Source: Mariniphaga sp963747515 (GTDB taxonomy: Bacteria; Bacteroidota; Bacteroidia; Bacteroidales; Prolixibacteraceae). From it: a DNA stretch of 64,000 bases. The stretch covers positions 558,001-622,000 of the forward strand of contig CAVVFN010000008.1 in assembly GCA_963747515.1 (NCBI GenBank). Direction: 5' to 3'. The notes under the pieces were generated by a model. It did no database searches and was not told the DNA's origin. It saw only the letters and a program-made list of their open reading frames with translations. Made by a program: the position numbers and the translations under genes. Below, in pieces: positions 1 through 7,266 of the stretch (its first letter is position 1; each line of letters opens with the position of its first letter).

Positions 1-312
1 TACCGTAATCATAAAAAAGGGGTTTATTATCCGGCTTTTGTAAAAAAATCATCAGAGAAAAATGAGCGGTGTTCTACTGTTTTTAAAATGAAAAATGGGG
101 TGGAAATCATGTCACGGCAGATTGCCGGAACAGTTGCTCAGCGTATTGTAAATTATATGAAACCGGGAGATATGGTGGAACAGGGGCAGGAATATGGTTT
201 TATCAGGTTCGGTTCAAGAGTGGATGTATTTTTACCTGCAAACACTCATGTGCAGGTAAAGTTACACACAAAAACTATTGGCGGAAAAACAGTAATCGCC
301 TTATTTAAATAA
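1..312 (+). CDS. psd: Phosphatidylserine decarboxylase, C-terminal part (5' end outside window)
   Basis: The reading frame is open from base 1, so the gene starts before the window; about 103 residues are visible. The enzyme decarboxylates phosphatidylserine to phosphatidylethanolamine at the inner membrane. What shows this is the stretch SRQIAGTVAQRIVNY followed by FGSRVDVFLP. In the short bacterial form of this family the FG|SR bond is the self-cleavage site that turns the serine into the pyruvoyl cofactor; here that serine is encoded at 214-216. The stop is at 310-312, five bases before pssA, so the two phospholipid genes form an operon in the usual Bacteroidota order. Family assignment is firm; the missing N-terminus cannot be judged. 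Confidence 0.93.
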   Translation, partial: YRNHKKGVYYPAFVKKSSEKNERCSTVFKMKNGVEIMSRQIAGTVAQRIVNYMKPGDMVEQGQEYGFIRFGSRVDVFLPANTHVQVKLHTKTIGGKTVIALFK

Positions 313-317
313 TTATA

Positions 318-1064
318 ATGAGGAAGTTACTAAAACAGGTTCCAAATTTTATAACTTCTCTAAACCTTATATCGGGCTCATTGGCCGTAATATTTGCCAT
401 TGACGGTCACCTTATTTGGGCAGGTATATTTATATGTGTAGCTGCTGTATTCGATTTTCTTGATGGAGTAGCCGCCAGACTTTTACATGCCTATTCTGAA
501 ATTGGAAAAGAACTGGATTCACTTGCTGATATGATTTCATTTGGACTGGCACCTGCAACTGTTTTATTTACATTGCTTGAGTTTTCCCTTTTCGGAAAAA
601 ATCAACCAATTTGGAGCATATCGGCTCAATGGTATCAGTGGATGATTCTTTTCTCTGCATTGCTTATGCCCGTAATGAGCGCCTTGCGATTAGCCCGGTA
701 CAATGCAGCTCAATCGGGGGAGACTTATTTTTTAGGATTGCCTACTCCAGCTAATGCCCTGTTTTGGGCATCTCTTGGATTAATGCTTGAAATTCCGCGC
801 TACCAGGAATTGTTTAAACTGATATATTCAACCCAAACATTAATACTGCTGGGAATTTTCACCTCCGGAATGCTTGTTATCAGTATGCCTATGTTTTCAT
901 TGAAAGTTAAAAGCCTAAAGCTTAAAGAAAACTGGTATCGTTATCTGTTTCTCCTTCTGTCATTAATTCTTCTCTCTGTATTTCATATTTATGGTCTTGC
1001 CTTAATTATCCTGCTTTATATCTTTTTAAATATCTTTTTTTACCTGTTGCACATCCGATATTAA
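318..1064 (+). CDS. pssA: CDP-diacylglycerol-serine O-phosphatidyltransferase
   Basis: Makes phosphatidylserine from CDP-diacylglycerol and serine, the substrate for the decarboxylase just upstream. The 248-residue protein is an integral membrane protein with several hydrophobic segments. The CDP-alcohol phosphotransferase signature is complete: D46, D49-G50, A53-R54, G63, D67 and D71, in the pattern DX2DGX2ARX8GX3DX3D. The start ATG lies five bases after the psd stop, which indicates translational coupling. The C-terminus from about residue 205 is strongly hydrophobic and rich in Leu, Ile and Phe. Archaetidylserine synthase is a family alternative, but the psd neighbour favours phosphatidylserine. 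Confidence 0.93.
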   Translation: MRKLLKQVPNFITSLNLISGSLAVIFAIDGHLIWAGIFICVAAVFDFLDGVAARLLHAYSEIGKELDSLADMISFGLAPATVLFTLLEFSLFGKNQPIWSISAQWYQWMILFSALLMPVMSALRLARYNAAQSGETYFLGLPTPANALFWASLGLMLEIPRYQELFKLIYSTQTLILLGIFTSGMLVISMPMFSLKVKSLKLKENWYRYLFLLLSLILLSVFHIYGLALIILLYIFLNIFFYLLHIRY

Positions 1065-1134
1065 AAACTATTGAGCAGGGAAAATAGCTAAGATTGGAAA
1101 TTGTACCAAAGGGAATTTCCTGATTATAACACAT

Positions 1135-1226
1135 AAAAAAGCCTCTGAGAAATGAAAGTCAATTTTTTCCCGAAGGAAAGATAATAATACGCCATGACTA
1201 ACTTTCTTTCATTTCCAGAGGCATAA
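1135..1226 (-). terminator. Long-loop inverted repeat, likely purF terminator
   Basis: Left arm 1141-1158 and right arm 1206-1222 are near-perfect inverted copies (17 pairs with one bulge), separated by about 47 bases. Read leftward, the distal arm ends in GAGGC followed by six T residues (the A run at 1135-1140), as expected for a terminator of the leftward purF gene, whose stop is at 1274. The long loop is unusual for an intrinsic terminator. Confidence 0.55.
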
Positions 1227-1273
1227 TTTTAAACACCCAATATCTGAAAATGTTTTAATAGTCAGAGGAAAAA

Positions 1274-2044
1274 CTAATAAGCGCGCTTGTTTTTCCCTTC
1301 TATATAATTTATGAAAGATGAATTGACAACTTTATTACCACCTGGGGTTGGATAATTTCCAGTAAAATACCAATCTCCGGTATCGTTAGGGCAGGCAGCA
1401 TGAAGATTTTCAATAGACTGATAAATAATTTCCACTTCCGACATACATTCTTCAGGTTTCAGCAGTTCCGAAATTTTTGCTGATATTTGTTCAGGTGAAA
1501 AGCTACGGTAGATTTCACGAACATAATTAACCATCTCTTCTTTTGTAAGGTTTTCCTGTTCTTTACATTTATGATAAACCTCATCGATGACATGGTTCAT
1601 GTCATGTTGCTTTAAAAGTTCAACAGCTGCATTAAAAGCGATAAAATTATCGAGGCGCGCCATATCAATCCCGTAGCAATCGGGATATCGAATTTGCGGC
1701 GCCGAAGAGACCACTATAATTTTCTTAGGCAGTAACCGTCCTAGAATACGAAGGATGCTGTTTTTTAACGTAGTACCCCGAACAATGGAATCATCTATAA
1801 CTACCAGAGTATCTACAAAATTCCGGACTACTCCATATGTAACATCATAAACATGTGCAACCAGTTCGTCGCGGTTTGCATCATCGGTTATAAATGTCCG
1901 TAATTTTGCATCCTTAATGGCAATTTTTTCAACACGAGGGTCCAATGAAACGATTTTTTTTATTTCATCGTTTGTCATACTCCCATTACCTTCTTTCAAT
2001 CGTTCCAATCTTCCAATCGGTAAGGTACTCCCGGATACCTTCAA
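1274..2044 (-). CDS. purF: Amidophosphoribosyltransferase, C-terminal phosphoribosyltransferase part (frameshifted gene)
   Basis: This frame carries the second half of PurF. It holds the PRPP-binding motif VVIDDSIVRGTT, then VVSSAPQIRYPDCYGIDMA, both typical of the glutamine-PRPP amidotransferase catalytic domain, and a Bacteroidota-type C-terminal extension. The first codons in this frame (from a TTG at 2044) are probably not a real start: sequence resembling PurF begins around MTNDEIKKI, and the preceding residues pair with the end of the N-terminal frame at 1986-3173. Joined, the two frames give about 620-630 residues, which as I recall is the usual size of this Bacteroidota PurF variant. 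The break is a +1-type shift near 2003-2020. Whether it is a real mutation or a sequence error is open. Confidence 0.85.
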   Translation of the reverse strand: MKVSGSTLPIGRLERLKEGNGSMTNDEIKKIVSLDPRVEKIAIKDAKLRTFITDDANRDELVAHVYDVTYGVVRNFVDTLVVIDDSIVRGTTLKNSILRILGRLLPKKIIVVSSAPQIRYPDCYGIDMARLDNFIAFNAAVELLKQHDMNHVIDEVYHKCKEQENLTKEEMVNYVREIYRSFSPEQISAKISELLKPEECMSEVEIIYQSIENLHAACPNDTGDWYFTGNYPTPGGNKVVNSSFINYIEGKNKRAY

Positions 2045-3173
2045 TCATCCCATAGAATGCAGTTTCAGAAGTATTGGGAATGTAAGAAAAAACCGTATCC
2101 TCAAAGTTATAATCAACAGCTTTAAGAATAGCAGGACTAAGCAATCGCCCCAACTCCTTTCTTTCGTTGTAAATATTCCGGTCGCTGCCCCGTGAAAAGT
2201 ATATTCTTTCAAATGAACAGGAAGTTCTTTTGTGAGGAACCCTCACCATTTCGCTGCTCACCTGCCCTTTTTTCTTAATAATTAAGGCTTCACCGGGATT
2301 AATTTCATGTACCTTTTCCCAACTGACATTCATGACTGTTTGTATAACAGGTCGCTCCGATGCCACAACTACTATTTCATCGTCCTGATAGTAATGTGCA
2401 GGCCGTATTCCCCAGGGATCCCGCACAACAAATGCATCCCCATGCCCAATCACACCAGCCATCGAATATCCACCATCCCAATCCTTGGTTGCCCGCTCCA
2501 GGATGTTTTGAATATCGAGGTTTTCTTCAATCAATGGAGAAATTTCATTGTTTCGGTAACCTTCATTCTTATACCTTCGGAACAACAACTGATTTTCTTC
2601 ATCCAGAAAATGCCCAACTTTTTCCAAAGCTGTTACCGTATCGGAATATGCTTTGGGATGTTGCCCTAAAGCAACCAATACCTTAAAAAGTTCTTCTGTA
2701 TTTGTCAAATTAAAGTTTCCGGCCAATACCAGATTCCTCGATTTCCAATTGTTTTGACGCATTACCGGATGCACAAAATCGATGCTGTTTTTCCCAAAAG
2801 TACCGTACCGTAAATGCCCCAGGTACAATTCACCTGCATATGGAAAACTTGTGTAAGCCCAGTCGCAGTTCTCAACATCAACTCCCTTACGTATTGCCTT
2901 CTTCAATGGTTTGTTTACATGGTCAAACACATCAATTATCGGATTCTGAGCGATGGAACGGTAGCGGTTAATATAGGAACTACCCGGTGCAAGATGATCT
3001 TTTACGCATACCATTCCAGCTCCGTCTTGTCCACGGTTATGCTGCTTTTCCATCAGCAGGTAAAGCTTGTTAAGACCATACCTCCAACTCCCGTATTTTT
3101 CCTTATAATACGATAATGGTTTAAGTAAACGAATTAAAGCTATTCCGCACTCATGCTTTATCTGGTCACTCAT
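1986..3173 (-). CDS. purF: Amidophosphoribosyltransferase, N-terminal glutaminase part (frameshifted gene)
   Basis: First committed step of purine synthesis: glutamine amide nitrogen is transferred to PRPP to give phosphoribosylamine. The N-terminus has HECGIALIRLLKP with the presumed catalytic Cys at residue 9, so a short propeptide would be removed. EKQHNRGQDGAG and the glutaminase fold follow, then the start of the phosphoribosyltransferase domain (GGYSMAGVIG, RDPWGIRPAHYY). The frame ends at a TAA after TIERR, about 385 residues in, and the homologous sequence continues in another frame (1274-2044). Its ATG overlaps the stop of the upstream SPOR gene by four bases (ATGA). If the shift is real the product lacks the PRPP site and would be inactive. 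Confidence 0.9.
   Translation of the reverse strand: MSDQIKHECGIALIRLLKPLSYYKEKYGSWRYGLNKLYLLMEKQHNRGQDGAGMVCVKDHLAPGSSYINRYRSIAQNPIIDVFDHVNKPLKKAIRKGVDVENCDWAYTSFPYAGELYLGHLRYGTFGKNSIDFVHPVMRQNNWKSRNLVLAGNFNLTNTEELFKVLVALGQHPKAYSDTVTALEKVGHFLDEENQLLFRRYKNEGYRNNEISPLIEENLDIQNILERATKDWDGGYSMAGVIGHGDAFVVRDPWGIRPAHYYQDDEIVVVASERPVIQTVMNVSWEKVHEINPGEALIIKKKGQVSSEMVRVPHKRTSCSFERIYFSRGSDRNIYNERKELGRLLSPAILKAVDYNFEDTVFSYIPNTSETAFYGMIEGIREYLTDWKIGTIERR
2003..2018. repeat. Perfect 8-bp tandem repeat (2 copies) at the purF frameshift
   Basis: On the plus strand TTCCAATC occurs twice back to back (GATTGGAA twice in coding sense). The purF frame is lost in exactly this stretch. A third 8-bp copy, or loss of one base, would restore a continuous frame reading ...TDWKIGRLERLKEG..., so slipped-strand contraction is a simple explanation. 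Confidence 0.85.
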
Positions 3174-3655
3174 ATTTCTTCTGTTTTCAATGAAGGGAAA
3201 TCGATTATATCCGGAACAATAAATGCACCGGGATAATCCTTCTGTATTTTTTTATGCAGTTTTAATGCTTCATTTTTCGTTCTAAAATCCCCTACTCTGA
3301 CCCGAAAAATTGGTGATGTATATTTAACATGAACATTATAATCGCCATAATCCGATAAAAATTCCTTTTTCTTTTTAAAGGCCTGCTCTCTGGCATTAAA
3401 TGCTGAACTGTTAAATATTTCAACTCTAAAGCCTGATATACCGTCTCGCTTTTTATTGTTTTCAATATGCCATCTCAACATATTCTCCAAACGAGAATCC
3501 TGATTAACATTTATATTATCGAGAATAAAAGCAGAATCGGGTTCAGACAAGCGCAAATCATTTTCCGGATTTTCCGGTAATCCCGGAAATACTACCTGTG
3601 CATTGAGCACCTGGAAATAAAGTAATCCAACAAAAAAGAATAACAAAAACCTCAT
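3170..3655 (-). CDS. SPOR-domain protein, secreted
   Basis: A 161-residue protein with an N-terminal signal peptide (MRFLLFFFVGLLYFQVLNAQ, cleavage likely after the alanine). The C-terminal part from about residue 75 (FRVEIFNSS..., RVRVGDFRTKNEAL...) matches the SPOR fold: a basic and aromatic strand pattern, then VGDF and a helix. SPOR domains bind denuded glycan strands of peptidoglycan, often at division sites. It overlaps purF by four bases and is co-directional with yebC upstream (101 bp gap). The middle region (about 21-70) has no recognisable domain. The family call is good; the exact role is not known. Confidence 0.8.
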   Translation of the reverse strand: MRFLLFFFVGLLYFQVLNAQVVFPGLPENPENDLRLSEPDSAFILDNINVNQDSRLENMLRWHIENNKKRDGISGFRVEIFNSSAFNAREQAFKKKKEFLSDYGDYNVHVKYTSPIFRVRVGDFRTKNEALKLHKKIQKDYPGAFIVPDIIDFPSLKTEEI

Positions 3656-3756
3656 TGTTTATTTTAGTTGAGGATGCAAATATAATTCAAAATACGGTTA
3701 AATGAATAACGATTAATTCAGAACTCAATTGCCTAACTTTTAAGAAACATTCCTCC

Positions 3757-4506
3757 TCATTCTTCTGAAATCGCAGCTTCCAATTCAGGAGTGATGTCAA
3801 GGTTATGATATACATGCTGTACATCATCATCCTCTTCAAGACGTTCCACAAGCTGAAGCACCTTTTTTGCCTCTTCAACAGGCAGGGTTGCAGTTGTAAC
3901 CGGGATGCGCTGCAACCCTTGATTTTCAGGTTCAATTCCAAGATCCTCCAACTTCTTTGACAGGAGTCCAAAATTTTCAAATGCCGAAATAATTTCAACA
4001 ACATCGTCATTCTCTTCCATTTTCTCTGCCCCTGCATCTATCATTTCAAGCTCAAAGGATTCATCATTTGTTTTTTCATTTACCGGCACCAGAAACACAC
4101 CTTTTAATTCAAAAAGAAATGCCACTGATCCATTTATTCCCAAATGTCCTTCGTGTTTCGAAAATGCCGAACGTATATTTCCAACCGTCCGGTTTTTATT
4201 ATCCGATAAACATTCCACAAAAACTGCAATGCCTCCTGCCCCATATCCTTCAAAGGTCATCTCTTCAAAACTGCCGGTATCCTTTTCAGCCTTACTGATA
4301 GCCCGTTCGATAACATCCTTTGGCATATTCTGTCCTTTGGCATTTTGAACTGCCAACCTCAACCTGGAATTTGAATCCACATCACTTCCACCTGTCTTTG
4401 CTGCTATCGTTAATTCTTTCGATAATTTTGAAAACAATTTGGAACGTTGGGCATCCAATGCTCCTTTCTTTCTTTTTATGGTTGACCATTTGCTGTGCCC
4501 CGACAT
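3757..4506 (-). CDS. yebC: YebC/PmpR family transcriptional or translational regulator
   Basis: Protein of about 249 residues starting MSGHSKWSTIKRKKGALDAQ, the family hallmark; a start two codons further upstream is possible, but the MSGHSKW start is conserved. Next come the SRLRLAVQNAKGQNMPKD helix region and the acidic EEDDDVQHVYHNLDI near the C-terminus. YebC proteins are known as DNA-binding regulators in some bacteria and, more recently, as ribosome-associated factors that relieve proline stalling. They act in the cytoplasm. The gene is followed by the SPOR and purF genes in the same direction. Nothing unusual in length or motifs. Confidence 0.93.
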   Translation of the reverse strand: MSGHSKWSTIKRKKGALDAQRSKLFSKLSKELTIAAKTGGSDVDSNSRLRLAVQNAKGQNMPKDVIERAISKAEKDTGSFEEMTFEGYGAGGIAVFVECLSDNKNRTVGNIRSAFSKHEGHLGINGSVAFLFELKGVFLVPVNEKTNDESFELEMIDAGAEKMEENDDVVEIISAFENFGLLSKKLEDLGIEPENQGLQRIPVTTATLPVEEAKKVLQLVERLEEDDDVQHVYHNLDITPELEAAISEE

Positions 4507-4672
4507 AATCATGTAATTTTAGTGAAATTTAAAACTACAAAAAATCAAATTGAAATGAAAAAAATACGATTTATCTGAAATAATAAAAAAGAAGAATGTC
4601 AGATGTAAAAAATCCTCTAGATTTGTTGCATTGTTTAGAATTTCAGTTAAATGGCAAATATATACTGATAGA

Positions 4673-5023
4673 ATGGGTAAACTGGTTAAAGAATTCAATG
4701 AGTACAGGGAAAAAATGAATGAAAAAATCCTAGGAAGCAACAATAAAGTAATGAAGCGAATTTATGGAATCGATACCCTGGCCTATCAGAACGGAGCATT
4801 AAACAGCAATGTAAAAGAGATGATTGGATTGGCCACTTCCATGGTTTTGCGTTGTGATGATTGCATTAAATATCACCTGGGGAAATGTTTCGAACTTAGG
4901 ATTACCACAAGCGAACTATTTGAAATTTTTGCCATCGCCAATCTCGTTGGAGGAACTATAGTAATTCCCCATACCCGCAAGGCTTTGGAATATTGGGAGG
5001 AATTAAATGAACAAAATGCTTAA
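4673..5023 (+). CDS. Carboxymuconolactone decarboxylase / AhpD-like protein
   Basis: About 116 residues from the ATG at 4673, chosen because an in-frame start 14 codons earlier adds a segment unlike the family. The core has ATSMVLRCDDCIKYHL: a CxxC pair followed by a histidine two positions on, the AhpD-type redox-active arrangement. It is a small helical cytoplasmic protein, probably a thiol peroxidase or thiol-disulfide partner; many homologues have no known substrate. It is followed 45 bp downstream by a NifX-like gene in the same direction, so the two may be co-transcribed. Confidence 0.8.
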   Translation: MGKLVKEFNEYREKMNEKILGSNNKVMKRIYGIDTLAYQNGALNSNVKEMIGLATSMVLRCDDCIKYHLGKCFELRITTSELFEIFAIANLVGGTIVIPHTRKALEYWEELNEQNA

Positions 5024-5068
5024 AACTTTTGCTTCATTAATTGTTATATTAAAAATAACATCTTAATT

Positions 5069-5395
5069 ATGAATAAAATATTTGCCATTTCTTCGACAGG
5101 TAAATCCGAAAAGTCATTTCTCGACCTTAGGTTTGGAAAATGCGAGAATATTGTTTTTTATGATTCCGGAAAAAATCAGTACGACATTCTGGAGAATCCT
5201 TTTAAAAATTCTGCAAACAGTGGGGTAGAATTAGCAAAATTTCTCAAAAAAGAAGGAGTTTCTGTCATTATAACCGGTGAAGTTGGCCCAATGGTGAGTG
5301 ATTTGTTGATAAAGGAAACACTTCAGCTGGTGTTGTTGCATGAAGAAAAAATTAAAATTGAGGACATTATTGATCGCATCAATTCCAGAAGTTAA
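5069..5395 (+). CDS. NifX/NifB-C-terminal-like (dinitrogenase iron-molybdenum cofactor family) protein
   Basis: A 108-residue single-domain protein with the NifX/MTH1175 pattern: FAISSTGKSEKSFLDLRFGKC, a predicted strand ending in VFYDSG, then a glycine-rich SVIITGEVGPMVSDLL. Members bind or carry iron-sulfur or FeMo-co precursors; stand-alone copies occur in many anaerobes without nitrogenase, where their job is unclear. No nif gene is seen here. The stop (TAA, 5393-5395) overlaps the stop of the convergent yjjX-like gene. Confidence 0.8.
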   Translation: MNKIFAISSTGKSEKSFLDLRFGKCENIVFYDSGKNQYDILENPFKNSANSGVELAKFLKKEGVSVIITGEVGPMVSDLLIKETLQLVLLHEEKIKIEDIIDRINSRS

Positions 5396-5910
5396 TACAA
5401 ATCGGGGTTAATAAATGGGATCAATGCCAGTATTACGGCCTGCCGGTAAAGTTCCATGCGGTCTACAACATTATTGGTAAGAAGCCCTACTGCCCCACTT
5501 TTTTGCTTCGAGTTCGATTTATTGAAAACATGATCGTTTGCGGCCCCCAATTCCAAACCTCCTGCTACCAGATGAGCTACTTTTCCAGGCAGAAAAAAAG
5601 TTGCAGTGCGTGCTTCACCTCTCTTTCCTGCTGAACTAATAACAATCCAGGCAAACGCAGCAAGGCCTTTGTCCATTGCCTGAATTCCTCCTTCAATCCC
5701 CACCCAGAAATCGGCATCGTTAATCATTCTTCGGGCTTCAACAACCCGGTTACGGGCACCTGTCAAAGTTTCACTCTCGGTTAAAGGCTGAATGGATACC
5801 CCCGATTCAGTTTTTATCCCTTCTATCCTGATTTCCTGAAAAAACGGGTTAAATCCACTTTTAACTGCATTTAGTTTTACTGGATTTTCAGACGCAACAA
5901 CAATTTTCAT
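5392..5910 (-). CDS. yjjX: Inosine/xanthosine triphosphatase (YjjX family)
   Basis: Hydrolyses non-canonical purine nucleoside triphosphates (ITP, XTP) to keep them out of nucleic acids. The 172-residue protein has the N-terminal VVASENPVKLNAVKSGF nucleotide-binding segment and the WVGIEGGI motif typical of the YjjX branch, then GAVGLLTNN near the C-terminus. Length fits the family. It converges on the NifX-like gene; the two stop codons share the palindrome TTAA, leaving no room for a terminator between them. Confidence 0.9.
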   Translation of the reverse strand: MKIVVASENPVKLNAVKSGFNPFFQEIRIEGIKTESGVSIQPLTESETLTGARNRVVEARRMINDADFWVGIEGGIQAMDKGLAAFAWIVISSAGKRGEARTATFFLPGKVAHLVAGGLELGAANDHVFNKSNSKQKSGAVGLLTNNVVDRMELYRQAVILALIPFINPDLY

Positions 5911-6020
5911 AATTTTTATTTTTTTTTTAATTTATCAATTGAACCCGCTTTCTGCACTGTTCTTTTTATATAACAATTTCACTTATGCTTCCTTCGTTGT
6001 ATTATTTCTTTAGGATTTAT

Positions 6021-6028
6021 TATTTTCG
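6021..6028 (+). promoter_or_regulatory. Possible -7 element (TATTTTCG) for the GNAT gene
   Basis: TATTTTCG is a one-base variant of the Bacteroidota -7 consensus TAnnTTTG and lies 17 bp before the ATG at 6046. No clear -33 TTG was found at the right distance. Confidence 0.3.
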
Positions 6029-6045
6029 CCTGATAAAATTGAAAA

Positions 6046-6492
6046 ATGTTAGTCAGAAAAGCAAAATCAGAAGACCTTAATTCCATATTAGAGTTTCAAT
6101 TAGCTATGGCAAATGAAACGGAAGGTATTGAACTGGAAAAGAATACAGTAAAAAAAGGCGTAGCTGCAGTATTGGAAGATTCTGCCAAAGGATATTATTA
6201 TGTGGCTGAAAATGGAAATAAAGTAATCGCATCGCTGCTTACAACATTTGAATGGAGCGACTGGCGGAATGGTACCGTATTGTGGATTCAATCGGTTTAT
6301 GTTGTACCTGAATTCAGAAGAAAAGGCGTATACAGCAAATTATATGAACATATTAAAAACCTGGTTTTAAACGACTCTTCTCTTAAAGGAATAAGGCTTT
6401 ATGCCGATGTATCAAACAAAGCAGCTCATAAAACCTATCAAAAGCTTGAAATGACACCCGATCACTATCTGACATTTGAATGGTTAAAATAA
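6046..6492 (+). CDS. GNAT-family N-acetyltransferase
   Basis: A 148-residue single GNAT domain. It opens with LVRKAKSEDLNSILEFQ; the central strand WIQSVYVVPEFRRKGVYSKL contains the acetyl-CoA pyrophosphate-binding RRKGVY loop, and the C-terminal ADVSNKAAHKTYQKLEM is the usual motif B region. It transfers an acetyl group from acetyl-CoA to an unknown small molecule or protein amine in the cytoplasm. The next gene starts eight bases after the stop, so the two are probably co-transcribed. The substrate cannot be told from sequence. Confidence 0.88.
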   Translation: MLVRKAKSEDLNSILEFQLAMANETEGIELEKNTVKKGVAAVLEDSAKGYYYVAENGNKVIASLLTTFEWSDWRNGTVLWIQSVYVVPEFRRKGVYSKLYEHIKNLVLNDSSLKGIRLYADVSNKAAHKTYQKLEMTPDHYLTFEWLK

Positions 6493-6500
6493 TATAATCC

Positions 6501-7163
6501 GTGAATACAGAACTATATAAGCTGATTGAGGAGGGAGAACACCAACAACAGGATTTCAAGTACTGCATTAACGACTCAAAAAAAATTGCAAAATCATTGG
6601 TGGCTTTCGCAAATACCGATGGTGGAAGATTGCTTATTGGCGTAAAAGATAATGGGAAAATAGCTGGGATCCGTACCGATGAAGAATTTTATATGGTAGA
6701 ATCTGCAGCAAAAATATTCAGCAATCCGCCAATTCCCTTCTTTACCAAAGAATGGTTTGCCGACGGAAAAACGGTACTGGAAATTTCGGTTGCTTCAAGC
6801 GAAAAGAAACCACATTTTGCCAAAGACGAAAATGGCAAATGGCTTGCATATATCCGTATTAAAGATGAAAATGTTCTTGCTCATAAAATTCAGCTGGTAA
6901 TATGGAAAAAGCACAACAGCCCTCAGGGAATTTACTTTACTTATTCCGATGACGAAAAATTTCTGATTGAATATCTGAAAAAAAATAAAACTGTATCGTT
7001 TTCAAAATTTATCAGAGTGGCCCATATCTCAAGAAAAAAAGCAGAGGAGATTTTAAGTAACTTTATAATTATGGGTGTGGTAAAAATAATTACTGCCCGC
7101 GAAGGAACCTTTTTTGAATTAAATGCAGGGTTCGATAAAGCAGAACTTGAAAAATTTGCCTAA
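6501..7163 (+). CDS. AlbA_2 (Schlafen-like) domain protein with C-terminal winged helix
   Basis: 220 residues with a GTG start at 6501. The N-terminal half is an AlbA_2 domain: QDFKYCINDSKKIAKSLVAFANTDGGRLLIGVKDNGKIAG. In such proteins this is a putative nucleic-acid or nucleotide-binding unit, often called a Schlafen AAA-like domain. The C-terminal part from about residue 145 (DEKFLIEYLKKNKTVSFSKF..., ISRKKAEEILSNF) looks like a winged helix-turn-helix, so DNA binding and a regulatory role are likely. It follows the acetyltransferase gene by eight bases. The target is unknown; an anti-phage role has been proposed for some relatives, but nothing here shows it. Confidence 0.8.
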   Translation: MNTELYKLIEEGEHQQQDFKYCINDSKKIAKSLVAFANTDGGRLLIGVKDNGKIAGIRTDEEFYMVESAAKIFSNPPIPFFTKEWFADGKTVLEISVASSEKKPHFAKDENGKWLAYIRIKDENVLAHKIQLVIWKKHNSPQGIYFTYSDDEKFLIEYLKKNKTVSFSKFIRVAHISRKKAEEILSNFIIMGVVKIITAREGTFFELNAGFDKAELEKFA

Positions 7164-7266
7164 AACTTCGTTGGCTTTAATCAAGAAATGTTATTTTTTG
7201 TTATACTACCCGATAACTTCTTATTTTCTGTTTATTTTGCAGATAATATTTTTAATTTAATTAATA

